Shown here piece after piece: positions 38,256 through 52,183 of a stretch of DNA of 64,000 nucleotides; the first letter of the stretch is position 1, and every line of letters starts with the position of its first letter. The DNA lies in contig NC_092568.1 of the NCBI RefSeq assembly GCF_037975245.1, positions 10,253,501 through 10,317,500 on the forward strand, given 5' to 3'. The notes beneath the pieces were generated by a model, which saw nothing but the letters and a program-made list of their open reading frames with translations, was not told where the DNA came from and did no database searches. The stretch is from Apostichopus japonicus. Lineage: Eukaryota; Echinodermata; Holothuroidea; Aspidochirotida; Stichopodidae. The position numbers and the translations under genes were made by a program.

Positions 38256-39915
38256 TTGTGTAGCAATTGGGAAAACTAGGACACCCTGCTAGCCTCTTTC
38301 AATCAGTGATAACAAACCAGTTCATTCAATAATGTTGACATACATTTTCTGCCAAGACAAGTTTTCTACACTGAGGTAATGCAATCCCACACGCAACTAC
38401 CGAGTAATAAATACATGCAAATGAATTTTCTATTCAATGTTGAAACTTGATCATTCGCACTAGCTAAAGAGCTGCATTGCCATGGGATTATACTTAAGGC
38501 GAGAATGTAAACGTTTTCATATTCAAAGTATTCAGAAACTACTCTAAAGATTTTTGTTGTTGTTGTTGGGAATTTGTAACATTTGATGATACCATGTATG
38601 TATGCATCACCACCATTAAAGGAAGAGTTATTAGGCACCTGGCAAAGTAAATCTTTGAAAATCAATTTTGACAACAAAATCATTTAGAAGAGGTGAAATT
38701 AGGAATTTTAAAGTTTGACTGTATGCTTCAAACTTTCCTGTAAAATATGGAATTGAAAGTGTCATTATAAGATAACTAATAAATTTGGAACATATAGCAA
38801 ATGATTGTGATGACATATAGATCTCATATTTCTAACATAGAGTTAATCTAGTGAATGTGTGAATAATACGTAACATAATTGGTCAAAGTTATAACAAGTA
38901 ATTAACAACACAGAAAAACAATAGAAGAGGTGACCTGAAACCCCACCCTTAAAACGTAGACATATTGCAAATTTGCTGTTCTATTTCACCCTCTACCTGG
39001 TGCCCTGGATAGTTTCAGCTATAACAGACTGTTTTTTATTTCTTTATATATATATTTTTTTAAGGTTGTTATAGATGTTGTAAAACATTGTCTGAACATG
39101 AGGAGCGTTAATTCCTTCATTGTCCACTTCGAATAGGTCAGATTTAATGTACCTGTGAAAGCTAATATCTTGATTAATCCGCAAAACTCAGACGGATTCA
39201 GGCAGCTCCTCATAATTTTCCACTTTCATTTGTCAACTTTTCATAATTACATTTGGCACAGTTATTTCTGTTGGAACTATAATAACAAAAATAAATCAAT
39301 GTGTAAAAGTAAGAGGGCCTGACTTTTCGATCTTAGCAGGATCTTCTTCAGAGGCTGAATGATGAGTTTACAGTGACAGAAGGGACAAATGCACACACAG
39401 AATACAGACAGGTTAATGAGCAGGGTGAACACAAAAGAGATAGATGTAAGAGGGTTAGTAGACAAGGCATAAATCAAAGCATGGACATAAATCACAGTAT
39501 GAAATGTCACTTGCTATGAAATGTCACCGATTGACTACGTAGAATTGGTTGACTGAACTGGAGTCTCACAGTTCAAATTTGGTTGAAAACAAGAGTGATG
39601 AAAAATTTACAGTTTTCAAGACATTATTTCACTCCTTGACCTGTGTTGTCTCCAGTGCGATTTTGTTGTGCACTTTCCCCATCTATATACAGCAGCCTGC
39701 AAATATTGGTAACATGATCCCCGTGACAACAGACTTCCTCTTCCGATCCTCATCCATCTAAGTCTGCCTGTATTTATAAAGGTTATAACACATTTTGTGA
39801 GGTAAAGCTTTCAACCATCGGGATTTTATCCTGATTCTAACACCTAACTTCTAAAAATTTGTCGAAAGTAGACTCTCCGATGTCATTGCAACTTGCCTGA
39901 ATCAAGTTTGCTTAA
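38256..39915. other. Intron sequence; possible retroelement fragment near 39310-39480
   Basis: Reading the minus strand near 39320-39360 gives TCTGAAGAAGATCCTGCTAA and then GATCGAAAAGTCAGGCCCTC. This type of sequence recurs at the ends of retroelements in invertebrates, as I recall; it could be a Penelope-like or LINE relic. Nothing else recognised. Confidence 0.3.
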
Positions 39916-39917
39916 AG

Positions 39918-40548
39918 AATTTTCAAGCACTCACCAAGTTCTTTAATATGTCCATGTTTTTTGTATCATGTATAATTTTATCAGGTATAGTTAGCAGCGC
40001 GTCCTTTTTACGGGTTGCACAGGATTTAAACAGGAGTGTTGACATTCTTCAAGCACTCACCAAGTATTTTAATATGTCCACGTTTTGCATATCATGTGTA
40101 ATTTTATTAGGTATAGTGAGCAGCGGGTCCTTTCTTACGGGGTTGCACAGGATTTAAACAGGAGTGTTGACATTCTTCAAGCACTTACAAGTATTTTAAT
40201 ATGTCCACCTTTTGCATATCATGTATAATTTTATTAGGTATAGTGAGCAGCGCGTCCTTCTTACAGGGTTGCACAGGATTTAACGGAAGTGTTGACATTA
40301 TTCAAGCACTCATCAAGTATATATTTTAATATGTCCACGTTTTCTATATCATGTATCATTTTATTAGGTATAGTGAGCAGCGCGTCCTTTCTTACGGGGT
40401 TTGCACAGGATTTAAACAGGAGTGTTGACATTCTTCAAGCACTCTCCAAGTATTTTAATATGTCCACGTTTTGCATATCATTTGTAATTTTATTAGGTAT
40501 AGTGAGCAGCGGGTCCTTTCTTACAGGGTTGCACAGGATTTATTCGTC
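39918..40548. repeat. 126-130-bp tandem repeat, five copies
   Basis: ATATGTCCA starts recur at 39947, 40073, 40199, 40329 and 40459. Units contain TTTTATTAGGTATAGTGAGC and GACATTCTTCAAGCACTC. The first two periods are exactly 126 bp (42 codons), which keeps a frame open over several units. Confidence 0.9.
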
Positions 40549-43500
40549 AAGGCTCATTTAATAAATGGTCGTAACTGGACATTTCACAGATCTGATTTGT
40601 AAAACTACAGTAAGTTTTGGAAAGAAGTAGAGAAAAATATTCCTTTAATATATAATATGCACTGTTTGTTCAAAACCTCAGAGTCATTATCTTGTCGCTA
40701 TAAAGGCAAGATATGGTTGAAAAATGCAACCTATGTTGATTTATTTATTTTATGTAAATTTATCCTCCTCGTTTCTAGGATAAATTCAATTATTTTGCCC
40801 TTGTTGGTCAGGATAGTTGAAAGTACTAGTTTGCATTGATTATAGTTTGAGTCAAAATTCAAAATGGTTGTTTTAAGTACTGTGTGGGTGAGTCCATGAC
40901 AAAATTTATTGATTCTAACATAATTTTCATGTTTTAATAGTAAAAAGAAATAATGTATATATGCAAACAAGCAGAGAGAAATTGTTAAGTATTTTCTATG
41001 ACCGCATTTTTTGTTTTAGTCTATCTGTCTGCTTGGAAACGTTGTTATGCATAAAGCAGCCCTCGAGCATAAGCTGAAGAGCTTTCTCTCATAATTTCCA
41101 CTGAAAATGTGCATATGGAATCTTCATGTTTTCTACAATGTGTAAATTCTCAGCCATGATATTAATGAACACTTGAAAGAATGCCCCTTTAAATCGATTG
41201 GAAGTGATATCGGAACAAAGTTATGCCCAGGAGGACATACTCGTTCGAATCAGACAATTTCCATGTTGGTGAAGACAGAGAAGGAGAAGGAGAAAAAGAG
41301 AAAAGTCGTTTTGAAATTATGTCAGTTTTCTAAGGCATGTCTTTCCTTTCGATTCACATCCGTTTGATAAAATTCCTTGCAAATTTCGAGGGATGGAAGG
41401 TTAGACAGTAATTCTTTTAACCATCTTCTGTAAGCAAGCGATGGGAAACTGATTTCGACCCGAATGTCGTCTGTCAATCAAAAGGCTGTGAAAAAACGCC
41501 AATCTTTCACCCCAACCTACATCTCCGTAGTATGGTGTGGGCCTTTGAAACCGTGTTTGTATTGATTATGACAGTGCCTTTTACCGGGATTTAATTCCGC
41601 TTTATGGAAAAGCTGGATGCCGTGAATGCGTCAAGTCGAATAATGGAGAGAAATGATATCGGAAACAATCGTGAAGGGTTAAATGACGTTCCATCAAATT
41701 TGAGTATTGAAATTGAAACAGCTGTTGCTGTAATTTTACCAAAAAAAAAATTGAATTCTTCGCAGTCTAATGAATCTCGTCATTTTCAAAGGGGTGAAAA
41801 AAGAACTCTTTAAAAAAGGGGGAAATTTAAGCAATAACGTCTAGATGACAGCTCCTTCCAAGACGGCATCAGAATTAGCGATTAGAGGAATTGGCTACTC
41901 ACATACATATTGTTTACTCCCTGTGGCAATTCTACAACTTAGGTAATGTGTACAAAATATAACTGGAACTTCCATAATTTTAAGTTCCTAATCATCTTTT
42001 GCAAATACGTGGAATTTTTTTACGCTCGGAAGAGTGGTAACATGTCTCATGTCATATCGAGTCACAGGTCCTGCCCAATCTGGAGTTGAGACCGGCAATT
42101 TCTTTTTAAAGTTCTTGCTGCCTTCACTGCCCTGAAACGTACCAATAAATCCACCGTTACTCTACTATGACTGTCAATTAGATCAATTTGATCTCTTGCG
42201 CAATCAAGATTGAGCAATTTGACCAAAATTACCGTCTCCCTGATCCACAATCTGTCATACTATAGCAGTGAGTAAAATGAAATTTTTTTGTTGAAGATCA
42301 TGTCTGTTGAATGGCTGCTGTAAACATCTTACAGAACTCGTCAAATTTTGGCACATTTTTACAATGTACGACTCGAGTCACATAGAAAATGCATATTCAT
42401 GAGACCTTTTAAGCACTTCTTTTGTCCTACTAGCTCTGGTTATTGTCAAATGGTTCCATGATAAACAAATGAATATATAGATCCTACTGTTGTTAAGGAC
42501 TATGGGATGGGAGAGCCTAACAGGGAAGGGGTGGCTTACATCTAAGTGGAACCGTAACTATTTTTAATCCGCACACACAGCCTACAAATTTTCGGTTGAG
42601 GCTAATTATCAATCTCTCCGGATCACCAGCTGTGGATCAGCCGGATGATACACTTACCTGTAGGCAAAGGGATATGAATCAACTGGTGAATTTTTTCAGG
42701 AAATTACTTTTGCCAAGATTTTAACCGAGACAATATTCTGTAGCTGCTTGAAAGATAATTTAAATGAGTTGATCGTCTCGGTCACAAGTTAAAGCATGTT
42801 ATCAATATCTCAAATAAATATTTGATGACGTTAGTTAACATTATGTGCCAGTTTACCTTCCAACATTATTCTTTAAGAACACCATATATGGAACATCATG
42901 TTCTTTAAATAAGAAAACCATTAGGTTTTTTAACACAATAACTGAAGTACTAAGACACATGATTTCCTTATCTAGAGATATGCCTCGCTGCCGCGCTCCA
43001 ACCGTAGGGTAAGCACTTGAAGGAAAAAGAGAGAAAGAAAGAAAAAAAAAACAACTTTGTGCCAATGATGACTGGCATCAGTCTCCAAACATGATTCTTA
43101 GAAGTCGAATATTTTCCATTTTCTGGAAAAGGAGGCCATTTCCTTCCCGTTCGTTCATGCTGAAGTAACCTTTGAAGCGGTGTATCGTCAAGTGCAACTG
43201 CAGTATAAATTAAGAGGGAGAATATAGATGCCAGGTGCCATTAAAATGCTACTCATGTTTCTCGAGGTTCCAAGAAATTAGGCATGCGCATCCTATAAAA
43301 TCAGACTAAATTGCACTTTAAAAATTTGGCAACATAGCCTTTTTCTTTTTCAAAAATAAGAAAGAAAGAAAACAGTTAATAAATCATGCATGCTGCAGGA
43401 CTCATCTAGCAAAAGTTTTATTTTATATTTTATATATATTTTTTAAATGTGCTTGACTTTACCCCCCCCCCCCACCCCCCCCCCCCGATGGCCTTATTTA

Positions 43501-44060
43501 GATAATTGACCCAAACTTGATCCGGCCATATCAGTGCATTGATGCATGTAGTCGATTGTTTGTGGTTGTATTTTATTTAATATAGTAAATTTACTGTTAA
43601 AAGCTTTATTACTGTCCTTGCTACTTATTAATTCAGTTATAAATCTCACAGTTTGGGTATCCCGAGGACAAATTATGCATGATCAATATCTGTGAAAAAT
43701 TATGAAATACTTTGAAGTTGAAAGTGTTTGCATGGTAAACAAAAGTTTAACTTAACATGTGTAGGGTGGTCTCTGTGTAAGGGGGCGTGTATGTGGGTGT
43801 TGGGGTAACAGGTGGGATGCATTTCACATCATGTTTGTATGTAAGGAAAGCATATCATATAGCAATACCAAGAAACACGCTACTGTTAGGCACCACCACT
43901 GGTGAGTTTACTTGAGTATGCAGTACAGTGTGTGCAATCACGCAAATCACGCAAATATAATATAATGAATAATATAATAAATATAATAAAAATATAATCA
44001 CGCAAATATCATGCAAATCGCAATTTCATGAGATCACACAATAAATTACTTCTGTGTGAA
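40549..44060. other. Intron sequence without recognised genes
   Basis: C-rich block at 43461-43486 (G-rich on the minus strand) and AT-rich unique sequence. The stretch at 43955-44040 is rich in AATATAAT/CACGCAAAT near-repeats. Confidence 0.5.
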
Positions 44061-44078
44061 AATCGCTCAAATCAATCA

Positions 44079-44345
44079 TGGGGCAAAAGAGCTTTTGCTG
44101 CTGCTGCCCCTTCTCTGTGGAAATGCCTTCGAGAACATGTAAAACACAGTCTATCTCTTGCTTCTTTTAAACGCTCTCTCAAGACTCATCTGATGAAAAC
44201 CGTTTAATTAATTGTTCATTGTTGCCCATTTTTGCCCTCATTTTTGTCTTGTACTAGGTTTACTGTTTTTTGTTTAGCTGTCGCACTCTTTTTTGACGGA
44301 CACTGGCGCATTATAAATGTCAATTATTATTATTATTATCATCAT
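44079..44345 (+). mobile_element. 3' end of a non-LTR retrotransposon (LINE, CR1/L2-like)
   Basis: The last 42 codons of an ORF2-type protein read WGKRAFAAAAPSLWKCLREH and then VKHSLSLASFKRSLKTHLMK, TV, stop (TAA 44205-44207). The pattern G-x-R-A-F-x-x-A-A-P-x-L-W-N/K-x-L-P ... F-K-x-x-L-K-T-x-L is the C-terminal signature of CR1/L2/RTE-like LINE proteins. A short 3' UTR follows, with GGCGCATTATAAATGTCAAT and an ATT microsatellite tail, the usual end of such elements. Everything upstream, including the reverse transcriptase, is missing: a dead-on-arrival 5'-truncated copy. Confidence 0.8.
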
Positions 44346-44429
44346 AACTTATTGTGTTTCTGTTACTTGACAAAATTACCTTGTTTGCATATCCTTAAAC
44401 CAGCTGACTGTGGACCTTAAAATTATTCT

Positions 44430-45430
44430 TCAGGAGAGTACACTGTACTGCAGCACACAGAATAGCTTGTGCCAATATAAAAGTGTTCAATTTGTATAAT
44501 TACTAAACCAGCTTGTTTGTATCATCTTGTTTGTATCCTTAAGCAGCTGTAACTGGACCTTCAAATTGCACTTCAGAACACTGTACTACAGCACACAGAA
44601 CAGCTTGTGCCAATTAAAGTGGTTCATTTGTATCACTAAACCAGCGTGTTTGTATCATATGTTTGTATCATTTAGCCAGCTGACCCTGGACCTTCATATT
44701 ACTCCCAGTACTTCACTGGACTATAGCTGCCACAGGAACTGTTCAATTTTACACTTCAGTACACATTATGATCTGAGCAAACATGATGTTTGTATCACCT
44801 TAACCAGGTTGTTTGTATCACTTATTTGTATCCTTTAGCCAGCTGACCCTTGACCTTCACATTACTCCCAGTACTTCACTGAACTATAGCTGCCACAGGA
44901 ACTGTTTAAGTTAACAATTCAGTACACATTATGATCTGAGCAAACATGATGTTTGTATCACCTTAACCAGCTTGTTTGTATCACTTTTTTGTATCTATGC
45001 ACCAGAGAACCATGGAACAACTTACAACTACTTCAATACACATCTAAGTACAACATCTGCTTGTGTAATTGCATCACTTAGTCAATTAATGAGTTTTTTT
45101 ATATGACTATTGTGTTAAGCCTTGTGTATCACTTAAACAGGGTACCACAGAACTTTATAAACACACCAGTACTTCAGAACACAGTTTTACTGCAGTGTGT
45201 ACAAATGTAACTGCTTGTGTACTACAACTACTTCAATACACATCTGCTTGTGCAATTTGCATCACTTAGTCAATTAATGAGCTTTTTTATATTACTGTAG
45301 TGTTAAGCCTTTTGTGTCACTTAAACAGAATACCACAGAACTTTATAAACACACCAGTACTTAAACTGTAAACTGCTTGTGTACTTTGCGTCACCATAAA
45401 AACCAGCTTGTTCGTATCACTTGACCCTAG
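44430..45430. repeat. Degenerate tandem array of 160- to 203-bp units
   Basis: AGCCAGCTGACCCT recurs at 44677 and 44837 (160 bp apart), each followed by CTTCACTGxACTATAGCTGCC. Further on, ACTTCAATACACATCT and CACTTAGTCAATTAATGAG recur about 203 bp apart (near 45030 and 45230). Throughout, GCTTGTTTGTATCAC or TTTGTATC recurs many times. Units are diverged, so the array is old. Confidence 0.7.
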
Positions 45431-46030
45431 AACTACAAACGCCTGCGAATACCCTATTGCAACATATTGCAACTAGGAAAGCTGGGAAATAGGCCAATTT
45501 GCCTCTTTTTCCTTTTCCCTCCTCAACCTTAGGTGATTTATGGGAGATATTTGAATTATGATGTCATAAATAAAAAAAGGATGTTGTGGCCAATTGAGGC
45601 AGAGTTTTTACCATCCTGATATCTACAGACTTGCAAACTCCTGGTGATTGTTAATTACTCAGTTCCTTGCAGGTTTTAAAACTATCCATTTCTTTGTATT
45701 CTGTGTGCTGAAGCTATTTTAGAAAGTGCCTTCACAGGTAGTGCTTGAGAGTTAAGTAGGCCAATATGTAATATCATCATAAATTTTCAAACTGATTACT
45801 TTTCTCTCTGATTGTTCAATCTCACAGTACATGAAAGTAGGACGGAGAGTGCTGGCTTTGGATATATCATAATCAAAAGAGCTTTAAATAAAAAACATTC
45901 TAGAATGAAAAATACGAAACACATACAAAGAAAAATCTTTCCAGAAAAATTCCATCTCATTTCCATTAAATTCATCTCAGCTGGTTTTTACTAGGTAGCT
46001 GCTCCTTACAGTTCCATAAACAAAGTAGCT
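45431..46030. other. Intron sequence, nothing recognised
   Basis: Unique AT-rich sequence between the degenerate array and the tetranucleotide array. Confidence 0.5.
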
Positions 46031-46032
46031 AA

Positions 46033-47045
46033 ATGAATGAACGAACAAATGAATGAATGAACAAATGAATAAATGGACAAATGAATTAACGAATGAATGA
46101 ATGAACGAACAGACAAATGAACGAATGAAGTAACGAACGAACTAATGAACAAACATGAATTAACAAACAAATGAATGTACAAACGAATGAATGAACGAAC
46201 GAAAAAAGAAGGACATGAACGAACGACAAATCAATGAATGAACAAATGAACAAAGAAATGAGTGAATGAACGAACGAACGAACAAACAAACAAGTGAATG
46301 AATGAACAAACAAATGAATAAATGGACAAATGAATTAACGAACAAATGAATGAACAAACGAATGAATGAACGAACGAAAAAAGAAGGAAATGAACGAACG
46401 ACAAATGAATGAATGAACAAATGAATGAACAAAGAAATGAGTGAGTGAATGAATGAACAAACAAACAAACAAGTGAATGAATGAACAAACAAATGAATGA
46501 ATGAACAAATGAATAAATGGACAAATGAATTAACGAATGAATGAATGAACGAACAGACAAATGAACGAATGAAGTAACGAACGAACTAATGAACAAACAT
46601 GAATTAACAAACAAATGAATGTACAAACGAATGAATGAACGAACGAAAAAAGAAGGACATGAACGAACGACAAATCAATGAATGAACAAATGAACAAAGA
46701 AATGAGTGAATGAACGAACGAACGAACAAACAAACAAGTGAATGAATGAACAAACAAATGAATAAATGGACAAATGAATTAACGAACAAATGAATGAACA
46801 AACGAATGAATGAACGAACGAAAAAGAAGGAAATGAACGAACGACAAATGAATGAATGAACAAATGAATGAACAAAGAAATGAGTGAGTGAATGAATGAA
46901 CAAACAAACAAACAAGTGAATGAATGAACAAACAAATGAATGAATGAACGAAAGGAACAAACTAATGAATGAATGGACGAAGGAATGAATAAATGAGTAA
47001 ACGGACAAGTGAATTAATGAACGAACGAACAATGAATCAATGAAT
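46033..47045. repeat. GAAT/GAAC tetranucleotide array with a 444-bp higher-order duplication
   Basis: About 1 kb of AATG/AACG/AACA tetranucleotides. Irregular landmarks (such as AAGAAGGACATGAAC and ACAGACAAATGAACG) recur 444 bp apart; 46086-46313 and 46530-46757 look identical. The array therefore grew both by slippage and by duplication of a 444-bp block. Reading frames rich in FVHSF on the minus strand are a by-product. Confidence 0.93.
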
Positions 47046-49307
47046 GACAATGATGATGATCAAGTGTTTTCTATTTGATCGCAGACCGGTGTTTGACGAA
47101 ATATTGGTCGCCGATGGGATTATTTGAAAACATCGTCAGAAGGAAGACAATTAGTCGCACACATTTAGTTAATGATACTTAGGACAATTTTACAGTTTAT
47201 TATGATTAACAATGATGTAATCTAGAAGGAATAAATGCACATAAACTGCTATACATGAACACTTCATACAAGTACAGATTGATTACCTTTGCCTGTGCTT
47301 CATATGACTCAGTCTTCCTGTTAGATCGCTTGTTTCAAATTGAATTGTTGTCGGCGTAATAATTACTCTTCGAATCGAAGGTATCTATATACCTAGGGTA
47401 CAGTATCGTTGCCCTCATTATGTGGTGTAACTTTGTACATTTATGAACAAAAAAAGTGATATTACTGTATCTTTATAAGTTGAACAATACTACTATGCTA
47501 TATAACAACCCTGTTTCCCATCCCTGTTAGATGTGAATATTTTTGCACAACATTCAACTCTCTGGGAGTTTCATAATTATCTCCATTTAGTGGTCAAATA
47601 GATTCACTCCAAATATCTATAGTGTAAACAGTCTGTCTATGAACCTGAAGTTATTTAAATTGTCATTTTCTTCACCGCCGACAATACCATCTTAAAATAA
47701 CAACCATGTTATTGAGAAATGCAAACTGTTTTGTCAGAAACGTGTCTCATTTCTTCCTGGTTTTCATTTGCTTTCACTAATTTCTAGGTGTCAAGAGCAC
47801 TTTTTTGTCATCTGTCACGGCAACTCATCTAGAAATTATTCACAAACTCTCTGAGGCTGAGGATTTTTTTTTAACACACACAAAATAAAAAGAGGCGGGG
47901 AAAAAATTCTCCCCAGAAAATTTGACTTCAAATTTACAGTTGCTACGCAAATCTTTGCAACTTGCAAAATAGCCTCCTCCTCTGACACGGATGGTTTGTC
48001 TAAGAAGCCTTTAGCGCTAATGTCCTTCCCCTTTCTTTTCTTATCTTCCTTTTTTTTTCTCTTTCAAAGACACTAAAATAAATCTTCTTTTATACTGTCT
48101 ATACCCCCCATGTCACAATCTTACGGACAGTAAAGTAACAGATATATCTGAAAATCCTTATCCTAGCAACAAGGACTTATATCGGTAGTGGCTGCTGCCG
48201 TTGTGGCTGACATTTGCAGAAATGACCCAAGGTCATTCTTTGGGTGATACTGAAGCAATTCCCACCAAAAACCAATGAAATCTCTGTTGCCCAGGCGGGC
48301 TGTCGTTAAGGATGATAGCGTGGTGGTTATGTCGTCAGTCTAGACACACTAATTAGAGGGATCTAACCTGATAAACGGGAAGAACCTTATGGACAAGTGT
48401 TATTCAAAACCGCTGAGGCAGCTTACGGAGACAGTGAACTTGAATGCGGGCTCGGAAAAAAGTGCATTCGGGGGAACGTATAGTAGGGTAGCAACTGGGA
48501 ATAGTTGTGCTGTTGTGTTAACAAATGTAATGTTTGTGTAACTATGGGGGAAGGGGGGGGGGAAAGGAATAATTATAGGCATAAATGGAGTGAAACCATG
48601 GAATAATGTTTTTTGGAAAATAATACTTCATTTGTAGATGGAGACTGTTGTAGTTGCTGATTATTCATAATGACTCAACTGGCAAAGTACTGAAAAGGTT
48701 TAAGCTGTACGAGCTAGGCTAAAATATAACTACGATGCAACCCTAGATCTCAGTGTTTACTATTCTGGAATGGGTTTCAAATGATGCCTCTACAAGACCT
48801 CTTACAACAGGAAATAAGAAGCTGTGATTATGGATGATGTTTCAGTCTTGCTTGCCTCTTACTGTGTCTTGCAACCTCCCCTCCCACCCCCCCCTCCCCC
48901 CGTGGACTTTGTTTACACCATTAAATAATAGTCATATTAATTAAAGGCCAAGTGTGTGGTTGAAGAATATTACAGACAAAATGAATGAATGTCATTATTA
49001 GTATATTGCTGTGATGTTGTTTTATACCCTCAAAACCTCTAAAACAGTGTTTCTTTTCCAGTTTTAAGGTTTTTCTTTATTTCAGTGGTTCCTTTAAGAA
49101 GGTATATTCAATGTACACATGTCTCTGAAGATGGGTTCCTCTTAATACGCAGGAAACAGGAAGCTGTGATGCTAGATAATGTTGTAGTCTAATTGCTTTG
49201 TGCTAGCTGTTTTGTCTCTTTGCCCGATTTGTTGAACTAGATATGACATTAATCACAAAGACCAAGCGTGTGATCATTGAGTAAAATACCACTCCATGAT
49301 TAATCTA
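47046..49307. other. Intron sequence without recognised genes
   Basis: Polypyrimidine C-run at 48885-48901 and G-run at 48547-48560. No shared repeat or exon recognised. Confidence 0.5.
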
Positions 49308-49610
49308 AACTACAGTGTGAAATGTTTCCCCGAAACGTAATGAGCCCTTGTTACCTTTATTATTGAAGAAGTTAGCATGCATAGACTCCGCCGGATGTGT
49401 GACCTGATTAATGCACTTTGGCTTCGGCTTCGAGTACAATGTTTCTTCATGCTGTCATGTTGGACGAATCTAACCGTAATAGTAATTACAGACTTTTCGA
49501 TCCGCGTTAAAGTCATTGTCGACTTTGCAATTTGTGGTCCCCCTAACAATTTGTGCAAGGTCGGTAAGAGTGACTCCATCGTTTTCCCTTTTGGTGAACC
49601 AAACAGTGAA
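49308..49610 (-). repeat. Dispersed repeat family D, copy 1
   Basis: Matches the reverse complement of 60035-60315 over about 300 bp. Shared landmarks include AACTACAGT and AAATGTTTC at one end, GCATGCATAGACTCCG, GTGTGACCTG, GGCTTCGGCTT and TTGGACGAATCT in the middle, and GAACCAAA at the other. Probably a non-autonomous transposon; no TIR established. Confidence 0.8.
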
Positions 49611-50003
49611 TCTTTGCCACGTAGTCAGATCAATGCATGCCTCCTGTCATATTGCAGCATAAACCCCTGTTTGTGTTTGTGTTAACCATCACAGATTTTG
49701 CCTGTTTTTGCCTTTATGCTGCTTGTACTCATGCATACATATTAAAAGCCTGCTATGCCAAGCATGGACTTTCATTGGAGTTTTTGACAGAAGGGTACAT
49801 GTACCTAGAGTTGTTATAGGTTAAAAGTATCCATTGAATATACACACTAGCCGTGAATACATACGCCTGGAAATTTCAAACAGAAAATTTTGTAATATTT
49901 GTGTTATATCGGTATGGAGGTATGTTAATAATGCAAGCAGAAGCAGTTGAATAAAGTAATATAAAACCTAAGTTATTCAACTATTTCCTGTACTTGATTC
50001 ATC

Positions 50004-50038
<35 letters not shown>

Positions 50039-52183
50039 TACATATTGTTATTTCAAAGAAGGTATAGATCTCAATTGGATGACCTGTGGGTATTGAATTT
50101 AGTGTGGCAGGCAGTGGCAATTACCGTTTACACTCACAGGACAGATTTGCTACATTATGAACAATGGAAAACATAATATGCATGGCACCCCTATCTTAAA
50201 CGACAGGTAAATTCATCCGATTAATTCATACTCATACTTATTTCACACAATTACCATCATTTAGTCGGCCTGTCAGCTTCTTTTTTCTAATACTGTACCT
50301 CCATCCACTGGCATGTCATGGAACAAACAAAGGTATGCTCAAAATTCAGATCTTAAAGTGACAAGAGGTAGACGTCTGCCGAGGACATTGTGATGTTCAA
50401 CCCGATATAGACTATGGCTATGACTCCTCTGCTCACCCCCAAATACACTATGCTAATCCATCCCCCCTCCACCCAGGTTTCTGAGAATTCTGATCCAGGT
50501 CAACCTTTCCCGCTATATCCATATTAAAAGAGTTGGCCAAACAGATTATATCTGTCAGCTTATCTTTCAATTTTTGAGATAAAACAGCACTTAATTAACC
50601 AAAAACCCCTTCCAGATTGAGAACAAGTTTTCAAGTAACCTATGGGCCCTTTAGGGTATTAACACCGTGGCTTTAATAGAAAACCCTTTCAGATAATATT
50701 ACCTCGCAGAGTTATTTGTCTCTCTCGTTCTTATTTCTTGTGCCATATTTTTTTTTTTCCCCTTTGATGCTCATGAAATTGTCAAGGAATTTGTCTGTAG
50801 ATAATTATTTTTCCCCCCTCTTTTATCTGCATCCATTAAAGACCTACTTTTTCTCCTTAAACACCTGTGGGGCGGTTAGGTAACCGGATATCCGTTTCCT
50901 AGGAAATAACGGCTGTCCATTAAGGGTATCAGAAATTATTTACCTGAGTACTGACAGCTCATCATCATCATATAGTCTGCTTCGAGCTCGGTCTTGATCT
51001 CGACTGCGATCTAGGCTTACCTGGGATCGAGACTTAATCGAGCACCGCACCATTCCGAAGGTTTGAAGTAGCCTTAAAGAGCAGTCAATTATGAGACGAA
51101 AAAAATGTAGCCGGCAAAACGATAGATGTGAAAATTAACCAAGAAAATGCTGCTAGCAAACGACTTAACCTACTAAAAACAAAGAAAGGAAGGGGCGAAA
51201 AAAAGGATCTGTGTACATATTGGAAAGTTAAATTATAAATTGTGAAGCTTTATGGTAAATCTTATACAAATTATTTACAAATTTTGAGCAAATATGAAGA
51301 TATTTCAGATTTTTTTTGTCCCAACTTCTTTTGTTTAGAAATAGGTATTAAGTGACAGAGAAACTGGTTCATATGAACTAGTTTTCATGTAAGATCATGC
51401 ATTTTTTAAAACCAAATAATTGGTACCTTCAAGAACAAGATGAAAAGCATGCATGGACATATACTGTATATCCAAGTTAATTATGAGCAGTAAACCAGGG
51501 TATGGGATTAAAGATAGGCCGGGTTTAATATTAGTTTAATCATCTTCAGATTTTTAAACGCAGCATAGTTATCAGCAACAAACAAATGGGAGAAAAAAAA
51601 AGCAAACACAAAATTAAAAAAAAAAAAGGTTTTTTTTGGGGGGGGGGGCTGAATTGATTAAACATTTAATAACCACCAACAGCCAATATAAAGGAGTGAG
51701 CAATTTGTTTGCTGCATAGATTGGTAGTTTGAGAGAAGGGATATCCATGCATTTGGGCAAATATATTAAACATGATTTGAAAGTAAATAAACATATGAGA
51801 ATTATTACAATAAACCCAACACACACTGCAGTTTTAAGGACATTTTTGTTTAGAGTCGTATTTGTTTGTAACAATTATTAATAAGTAGCTCACGTTAATA
51901 TTGTCCCAGGAGTCCCAGCGTGGCAGCAATATGGAATTAAATCCTATAATGAAGTTGTTCCCAATGATTTATATATATATAATTAATGCCAGTTAATCTG
52001 TCATATAGGTTATTCCATAAATCTTCTTTTCCTTAATAATCCAGTGAAATTATCGTATTAGTGAAATGGGTCTTAAATGCATTGCACTAATTCCCAGCAG
52101 TGATGCTTGTAAGAAAGTAACCGGCCTTCACTCAGGGTTGCAGACAGGTGTAGACTTGCATGTGTGTGCTGTCTGACCATTAA
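49611..52183. other. Intron sequence without recognised genes
   Basis: Includes TA microsatellite 50008-50036, C/T runs near 50812 and an A12/G10 junction near 51616-51648. Nothing else recognised. Confidence 0.5.

Noticed and set aside
46086-47050. Several long FVHSF-rich open frames on the minus strand
   Set aside because: They are translations of a tetranucleotide array in which stops are rare.
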